This document shows, piece by piece, positions 5,224 through 9,082 of a stretch of DNA of 9,082 nt (position 1 is the stretch's first letter; every line of letters starts with the position of its first letter). A program made the translations under genes and the position numbers. This DNA comes from an uncultured Rhizobiaceae group bacterium (GTDB lineage: Bacteria; Pseudomonadota; Alphaproteobacteria; Rhizobiales; Rhizobiaceae): contig CAJQOR010000461.1 in the NCBI GenBank assembly GCA_905479965.1, positions 1 to 9,082 on the forward strand, read 5' to 3'. The notes under the pieces were generated by a model that was not told the DNA's origin, did not search any database, and saw only the letters and a list, made by a program, of their open reading frames with translations.

Positions 5224-6420
5224 TTGGCGCGCGCATTTATTCTCATTTTAGATTCATTTGGCCTTGGTGGGGCAAATGACGCTGCACAATATGGCGACGA
5301 TGGCGCCAATACACTCGGTCATATTGCCGAGTATTTCAGTAAAAATCTAAATCCACTCAATCTGCCCAATTTGCAAAAGCTTGGTCTGATCAATGCTGCC
5401 GAGCTTGCGAGTGGAAACATTCCAATTGGAATGTCCACAAACCCATCACCTGTTGGCATTTTCGGCGCATCTGATGAGCGATCGCGCGGTAAAGACACCC
5501 CATCAGGACATTGGGAAATTGCAGGGCAACCAGTTATGTTCAATTGGGGTTACTTTCCAAATTCTATTCCCACGTTTCCTGATGATTTGACAGCAAAAAT
5601 CTGCAACTATTTAGGTATTGATGGTGTTTTGGCCAATTGCCACGGGTCTGGAACCGATATCCTTCAATCTTACGGAGAAGCGCATATTCAATCCGGGCAA
5701 CCGATTTGCTACACATCCGCAGATTCTGTCATGCAAATTGCAGCGCATGAAGAGATTTTTGGATTACAAAAACTCTATGATTTATGCACTTTCGTGCGCG
5801 CTGAAATCATGGATCTCAACATAGGACGGGTTATTGCAAGACCATTTATTGGGGCTAACCGGCAAGAATTTGAACGCACAGGCAACCGCCGAGACTATTC
5901 AGTACTGCCACCCAAGCCAACATTGCTCGATATTGCAAAAGATGCCGGTCGAGATATTTATTCTATTGGCAAAATTTCCGACATCTATGCGCATCAAGGC
6001 ATCACGCATGCGCAAAAAGCTAATGGCAATATGGCACTTTTTGAGGAAACCCTAAACGCTGCGCAAAACGCGCCAGATGGCAGCATCATCATGACAAATT
6101 TTGTCGACTTCGACATGCTCTATGGCCACCGCCGCGATATTGAAGGGTATGGCAATGCGTTGGAAGCATTTGATAAACGCTTGCCAGAACTATCTGATTT
6201 TTTACAACAAGATGATATAGTTATAATATCTGCAGACCATGGGTGCGATCCGAGCTGGACTGGCACCGATCATACCCGCGAGCGTGTGCCAGTTCTTGTC
6301 TATGGGCCTAATCTGGTCTCAAAAAATATTGGTGTGCGATCAAGCTTTGCAGATATTGGCGCAAGTGTTGCGCAACATTTGTCGCTGCCGGCAACACAAT
6401 ACGGGGAGAGCTTTTTATGA
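5224..6420 (+). CDS. deoB: Phosphopentomutase
   Basis: A 398-residue cytosolic enzyme of the alkaline-phosphatase superfamily that interconverts (deoxy)ribose 1-phosphate and 5-phosphate, linking nucleoside breakdown to central metabolism. The length is normal. All key residues are visible: D10 (LDSFG), the phosphorylated threonine T92 (GKDTPSGHWE), D297 and H302 (VDFDMLYGH), D338-H339 (SADHG) and H350 (TDHTRE). The spacings of the C-terminal metal ligands match the well-studied Bacillus enzyme. The cap domain lies between about residues 100 and 215. It uses a TTG start with a good ribosome site, a possible brake on expression. Its stop overlaps the add start (ATGA), so it leads a deoB-add-upp operon. 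No deoA, deoC or cdd is visible next to it. Confidence 0.97.
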   Translation: MARAFILILDSFGLGGANDAAQYGDDGANTLGHIAEYFSKNLNPLNLPNLQKLGLINAAELASGNIPIGMSTNPSPVGIFGASDERSRGKDTPSGHWEIAGQPVMFNWGYFPNSIPTFPDDLTAKICNYLGIDGVLANCHGSGTDILQSYGEAHIQSGQPICYTSADSVMQIAAHEEIFGLQKLYDLCTFVRAEIMDLNIGRVIARPFIGANRQEFERTGNRRDYSVLPPKPTLLDIAKDAGRDIYSIGKISDIYAHQGITHAQKANGNMALFEETLNAAQNAPDGSIIMTNFVDFDMLYGHRRDIEGYGNALEAFDKRLPELSDFLQQDDIVIISADHGCDPSWTGTDHTRERVPVLVYGPNLVSKNIGVRSSFADIGASVAQHLSLPATQYGESFL

Positions 6421-7412
6421 TCAATATCATCCCTAAGGCAGAGCTTCATTGCCATATTGAAGGCGCAGTGCCCGTTACGCTCGCCAAAAAGCAAGCTGGA
6501 AAATACAGGATCAACATCGACAACATTATCGATGGTGAACATTATAAGTGGCACGATTTCACCTCATTCATTACAGCTTACGATACGGTTGCCAATCTTT
6601 TCAAATCTGAAGATGATTTTGAAAAACTCACCTATGAATATTTAGCCAGTATTGCGCGCGATGGCGCAATTTACAGCGAAATTTTTGTCTCGCCCGATCA
6701 TGCTTTAAAGGCGGGACTATCGCCGCAAGCCTATTTCGATGGACTTGCAGCTGGTATTGATGCGGCGGAAAATGAGTTTGGCATCATTTCGCGCATGATT
6801 ATTGTAGGTGTCCGACATCTGGGCGCAGAAAAGGTTCAAAAGGCTGCTGAAATAGCCGCCGCCCGGCCACATCCCTATGTCACTGGTTTTGGAATGGCTG
6901 GCGATGAGCGATCTGGCCATGTTGCAGATTTTACCCGCGCATTTGACATCGCACGAGATGCGGGATTAGGGATTACTGTGCATGCAGGGGAACTTGTTGG
7001 CGCGCAAAGTGTAAAAGATGCGTTAGATCATCTTAAGCCATCACGCATTGGCCATGGTGTTCGCGCTATTGAGGATGAAAATCTAGTTAAACGTATAGCA
7101 GATGAGCAAATCGTTTTAGAAGTGTGTCCGTGTTCAAATATTTCGCTTTCAGTATTTGAAAGCATGGCGCAGCATCCGTTTAAACAATTAGTTGATGCAG
7201 GTGTCAAAACGACGATCAGCTCTGATGATCCGCCGTTCTTTGCGACCGATCTTGCAAATGACTACGCGCAGATTGCAAATACATTTAATTATTCAGACAT
7301 CGAGATCGTGAAATTCACCCAGAATGCAATCGAAGCAGCATTTGTGGATAATGAGACAAAAACGAAAATACTTACCCAACTTCACGCTGAATACAGCTAT
7401 AGTTCTAATTAA
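6417..7412 (+). CDS. add: Adenosine deaminase family protein
   Basis: A 331-residue TIM-barrel zinc hydrolase. The zinc and catalytic residues are all present: H11 and H13 (ELHCHIEGA), H189 with E192 (TVHAGE), H213 (RIGHG) and D270-D271 (SSDDPPFF). The expected reaction converts (deoxy)adenosine to (deoxy)inosine plus ammonia in the cytosol. The length is in the usual range of 320-350. The same family includes adenine and aminofutalosine deaminases, so the substrate is not fixed by sequence alone. Placement between deoB and upp favours a nucleoside salvage role. The ATG at 6417 overlaps the deoB stop and has GGGGAG (6403-6408) 8 bases upstream. It is followed 25 bases later by upp. Confidence 0.92.
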   Translation: MINIIPKAELHCHIEGAVPVTLAKKQAGKYRINIDNIIDGEHYKWHDFTSFITAYDTVANLFKSEDDFEKLTYEYLASIARDGAIYSEIFVSPDHALKAGLSPQAYFDGLAAGIDAAENEFGIISRMIIVGVRHLGAEKVQKAAEIAAARPHPYVTGFGMAGDERSGHVADFTRAFDIARDAGLGITVHAGELVGAQSVKDALDHLKPSRIGHGVRAIEDENLVKRIADEQIVLEVCPCSNISLSVFESMAQHPFKQLVDAGVKTTISSDDPPFFATDLANDYAQIANTFNYSDIEIVKFTQNAIEAAFVDNETKTKILTQLHAEYSYSSN

Positions 7413-7437
7413 AGAGATTATCACAAAAGGCAGTAAA

Positions 7438-8067
7438 ATGAGCAAAGCAACGGTTATCGATCATCCTTTGGTTCAGCACAAGCTTACCATCATGCGCAAG
7501 AAAGACACATCAACCGGCGGATTTCGCAGATTGTTGCGCGAGATTTCGACATTGCTTTGTTATGAAGTCACACGTGATTTGAAACTTACAACAGAGACAA
7601 TCCAAACGCCGATGGTTGAGATGCAAGCACCGACACTTGAGGGCAAGAAATTGGTTTTTGCTTCAATCTTGCGAGCTGGCAATGGTCTTTTAGAAGGCAT
7701 GCTCGATCTTGTACCATCTGCGCGGGTTGCGCATGTTGGTGTATACCGTGATCATGACACACTTGAAGCGATCGAATATTTTTTCAAATCACCTGAACTT
7801 TTAGAGGATCGCCTAACAATTGTCGTCGATCCAATGTTGGCGACTGGAAATTCATCAATTGCTGCCGTTGATAAACTTAAAGAACGTGGCGCTAAGAATT
7901 TGCGCTTTTTATGTTTGCTAGCCGCACCGGAAGGCATCGAGAATTTCGAAAAAGCACATCCCGATGTTCCGATCTACACAGCCTCTATTGATAGCCACTT
8001 AAATGAGCAAGGTTACATCATTCCTGGCCTAGGCGATGCTGGCGATCGTATTTACGGCACGAAATAA
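7438..8067 (+). CDS. upp: Uracil phosphoribosyltransferase
   Basis: A 209-residue type I phosphoribosyltransferase that makes UMP from uracil and PRPP. The length is exactly typical. Visible signatures are ILRAGNG (77-83), the PRPP-binding loop [12 protein letters not shown] (129-140) and the uracil-binding C-terminal segment [13 protein letters not shown] (192-204). I chose the ATG at 7438 because AAAGG lies 7 bases upstream and the protein then starts [16 protein letters not shown], the usual N-terminus. The open frame continues back into add, but that extension has no family match. It is the last gene of the deoB-add-upp operon and is followed by hairpins that may terminate transcription. 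Confidence 0.97.
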   Translation: MSKATVIDHPLVQHKLTIMRKKDTSTGGFRRLLREISTLLCYEVTRDLKLTTETIQTPMVEMQAPTLEGKKLVFASILRAGNGLLEGMLDLVPSARVAHVGVYRDHDTLEAIEYFFKSPELLEDRLTIVVDPMLATGNSSIAAVDKLKERGAKNLRFLCLLAAPEGIENFEKAHPDVPIYTASIDSHLNEQGYIIPGLGDAGDRIYGTK

Positions 8068-8100
8068 GTTGCCAAAATCTTAATTACATCTAACTAAATT

Positions 8101-8135
8101 AGACATTGCTTTTCTGTAATAAAGCTATGTCTTTT
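8101..8135 (+). terminator. Candidate terminator after upp
   Basis: AGACAT-t-GCTTT (8101-8112) pairs with AAAGC-t-ATGTCT (8121-8132). This makes an 11-bp stem with a single T-T mismatch and an 8-base loop, followed by TTT-C. The stem is AT-rich and the T tail is short, so termination may be incomplete. Confidence 0.5.
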
Positions 8136-8146
8136 CATTGCTAAAG

Positions 8147-8180
8147 CTTAATGCAGATGAACGCATTGTAAGTGGTTTTT
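8147..8180 (+). terminator. Second hairpin after upp, followed by a T-run
   Basis: CTTAATGC (8147-8154) pairs with GCAT..TAAG (8163-8172), with a two-base bulge and an 8-base loop. TGG and five T residues come next. It could back up the first hairpin, or lie in the leader of the following EF-hand gene. Confidence 0.3.
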
Positions 8181-8239
8181 CTTCGCCTTTGCCTCCAAAT
8201 TAAGGATGCAACAGGAAACAAAACGAAGGAAATTCTAAA

Positions 8240-8791
8240 ATGAAAAAGTCAATTATCTCAACAATTACCGCAGCAGCAATTCTTGCATCTGCATCAACAG
8301 TCGCTTTTGCAGCATCAGGCGATGACAATGGTAAGCGCGGCGGCAAGCGTGGCGGTCCAAACATCGAACGCATGCTCGAAAAGCTTGATACCAACAAAGA
8401 TGGTGGCATCACACTTGAAGAAGTTAAAGCGCATCAAGGTACAATTTTTGCCTCAGTTGACGCAAATTCTGACAGCTCACTGACGCAAGAAGAGTTTGAT
8501 ATGATCAAAGAGATGCGCAAAGCTGAACGCGAAGCGAAAAAAGCTGCAAGTGGTGAACAAACCACTCAAACAGCGCAATCAGATGACAAAGACGGTAAAA
8601 AACGTGGTGGCAAGCGCGGCGGAAAACGTGGCGGAATGCGCGGAATCGGTTTTGATCGTCTTGATGCAGACAATTCAGGCACTGTCAGCTTAGAAGAGTT
8701 TACCGCTCATTCAGATAAAATGTTCGACCGTATGGACCGCAATGATGATGGTGTGGTCAATGCCGATGACGTGAAGCGTAAAAGAAGCTAA
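8240..8791 (+). CDS. Exported four-EF-hand protein with Lys/Arg-Gly-Gly repeats
   Basis: A 183-residue protein with a Sec signal peptide (residues 1 to about 24, likely cut AFA|ASG). It has four 12-residue EF-hand loops: 50-61 (DTNKDGGITLEE), 74-85 (DANSDSSLTQEE, lacking the usual Gly at loop position 6), 142-153 (DADNSGTVSLEE) and 166-177 (DRNDDGVVNADD, Asp at position 12). They form two pairs, each preceded by a strongly basic KRGG repeat block (32-39 and 121-132). A charged helix and a Gln/Thr-rich linker (about 86-115) join the pairs. Calcium binding in the periplasm or outside the cell is the likely property; the biological role is unknown. AGGA lies 9 bases before the ATG. It is a single gene with its own strong terminator. 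Confidence 0.88.
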   Translation: MKKSIISTITAAAILASASTVAFAASGDDNGKRGGKRGGPNIERMLEKLDTNKDGGITLEEVKAHQGTIFASVDANSDSSLTQEEFDMIKEMRKAEREAKKAASGEQTTQTAQSDDKDGKKRGGKRGGKRGGMRGIGFDRLDADNSGTVSLEEFTAHSDKMFDRMDRNDDGVVNADDVKRKRS

Positions 8792-8797
8792 ACTTCT

Positions 8798-8841
8798 TTG
8801 ATTTGTCACCAAATCAAGGCCGGATTATCCGGCCTTTTTTT
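8798..8841 (+). terminator. Strong terminator after the EF-hand gene, with an adjoining second hairpin
   Basis: AAGGCCGGA-TTA-TCCGGCCTT (8816-8836) is a perfect 9-bp GC-rich stem running into seven T residues (8835-8841). Directly upstream, TTGATTTG-TCAC-CAAATCAA (8798-8817) is another perfect 8-bp stem that shares two bases with it. The main stem could also serve the convergent minus-strand gene, though its T-tract on that side is weak (TTGATTT). Confidence 0.92.
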
Positions 8842-8857
8842 GTTTTTGTTTGCGTGA

Positions 8858-9082
8858 TTATTCTTCAGCGTAATGCTTTTCAATAATGTCCCAGGCCTCT
8901 TCGGCGGTTTCAACGATTTTAAATAGATCAATATCATCAGGCGAAATGGTGCCGTAATCTGCAAGCGCCTGGAAATTAAACATTGTATTCCAAAAATCTG
9001 TTCCAAATAAAATAACCGGAACGCGTTCCATCCGGCCTGTTTGAATTAGCGTCAGTGTTTCAAACAATTCATCCATGGTTCC
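8858..9082 (-). CDS. LOG family (TIGR00730) Rossmann-fold protein, C-terminal fragment
   Basis: The last 74 residues of a protein that enters from the right edge. The visible part begins GTMDELFETLTLIQTG, the end of the PGGxGTxxE nucleotide-binding motif and the following helix that define LOG-type proteins. It continues with VPVILFGTDFW and a C-terminal SPDDIDLFKIVETAEEAWDII helix typical of the family. Members are cytokinin-riboside-monophosphate phosphoribohydrolases or more general nucleotide 5'-monophosphate nucleosidases; older annotation calls them lysine decarboxylases. The frame is open to the window edge, so the methionine at 9076 is internal, not the start. It is convergent with the EF-hand gene. 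Confidence 0.9.
   Translation of the reverse strand, partial: GTMDELFETLTLIQTGRMERVPVILFGTDFWNTMFNFQALADYGTISPDDIDLFKIVETAEEAWDIIEKHYAEE

Noticed and set aside
6417..7412. Reading the add product as adenine deaminase
   Set aside because: The family signature residues are shared, and nothing visible excludes adenosine; the salvage-operon context makes adenosine the simpler call, with the doubt noted in the entry.
7324..7437. N-terminal extension of upp back into add
   Set aside because: The extra 38 residues are add read in another frame. A ribosome site and the standard N-terminus support the start at 7438.
1..9082. Mobile element, phage, defence system, CRISPR array or tRNA
   Set aside because: I searched both strands by eye for transposase or recombinase motifs, regularly spaced repeats and tRNA-like cloverleafs and saw none; the gene content is ordinary core and pilus functions.

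Overview
The window looks like chromosomal DNA of an alphaproteobacterium. Inferred from protein flavour and gene content, it is probably a moderately AT-rich, possibly marine member of the Hyphomicrobiales (Rhizobiales). Every clear gene belongs to a known family. I see no insertion sequence, phage gene, tRNA, rRNA or CRISPR array. The less routine signals lie in the non-coding DNA around the pilus genes.

Region 1 (1-4042) is part of a tad/cpa (Flp, type IVc) pilus locus, split into two divergent arms. The minus-strand arm runs, in transcription order: Flp major pilin (1981-1793), an intrinsic terminator, CpaA prepilin peptidase (1651-1142), CpaB (933-121) and the first codons of the CpaC secretin (107-1, running off the left edge). 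The plus-strand arm starts with a 10-codon leader ORF (2258-2290) whose stop lies one base before a stand-alone secretin N-domain protein (2292-2681). Two TadE/TadG-like minor pilins with an ATGA overlap follow (2808-4042). The pilin and both minor pilins carry a G|xxxxE(Y/F) prepilin cleavage motif, the expected substrate of the CpaA encoded alongside. The divergent promoter region (1982-2257) holds CtrA-box-like motifs and a perfect 9-bp inverted repeat.

Region 2 (4072-5060) holds an orphan, secreted, PhnD-like solute-binding protein on the minus strand, convergent with the minor-pilin operon. No ABC permease or ATPase gene is adjacent.

Region 3 (5215-8135) is a compact nucleoside-salvage operon: phosphopentomutase (deoB, TTG start), adenosine deaminase family protein (add, ATGA overlap) and uracil phosphoribosyltransferase (upp, 25 bases after add). 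It ends in hairpins that resemble terminators. Together these would route pentose phosphates, deaminate purine nucleosides and rescue uracil.

Region 4 (8226-9082) holds an exported four-EF-hand protein with Lys/Arg-Gly-Gly repeats, a strong terminator, and the C-terminal end of a LOG-family (TIGR00730) protein entering from the right edge on the minus strand.
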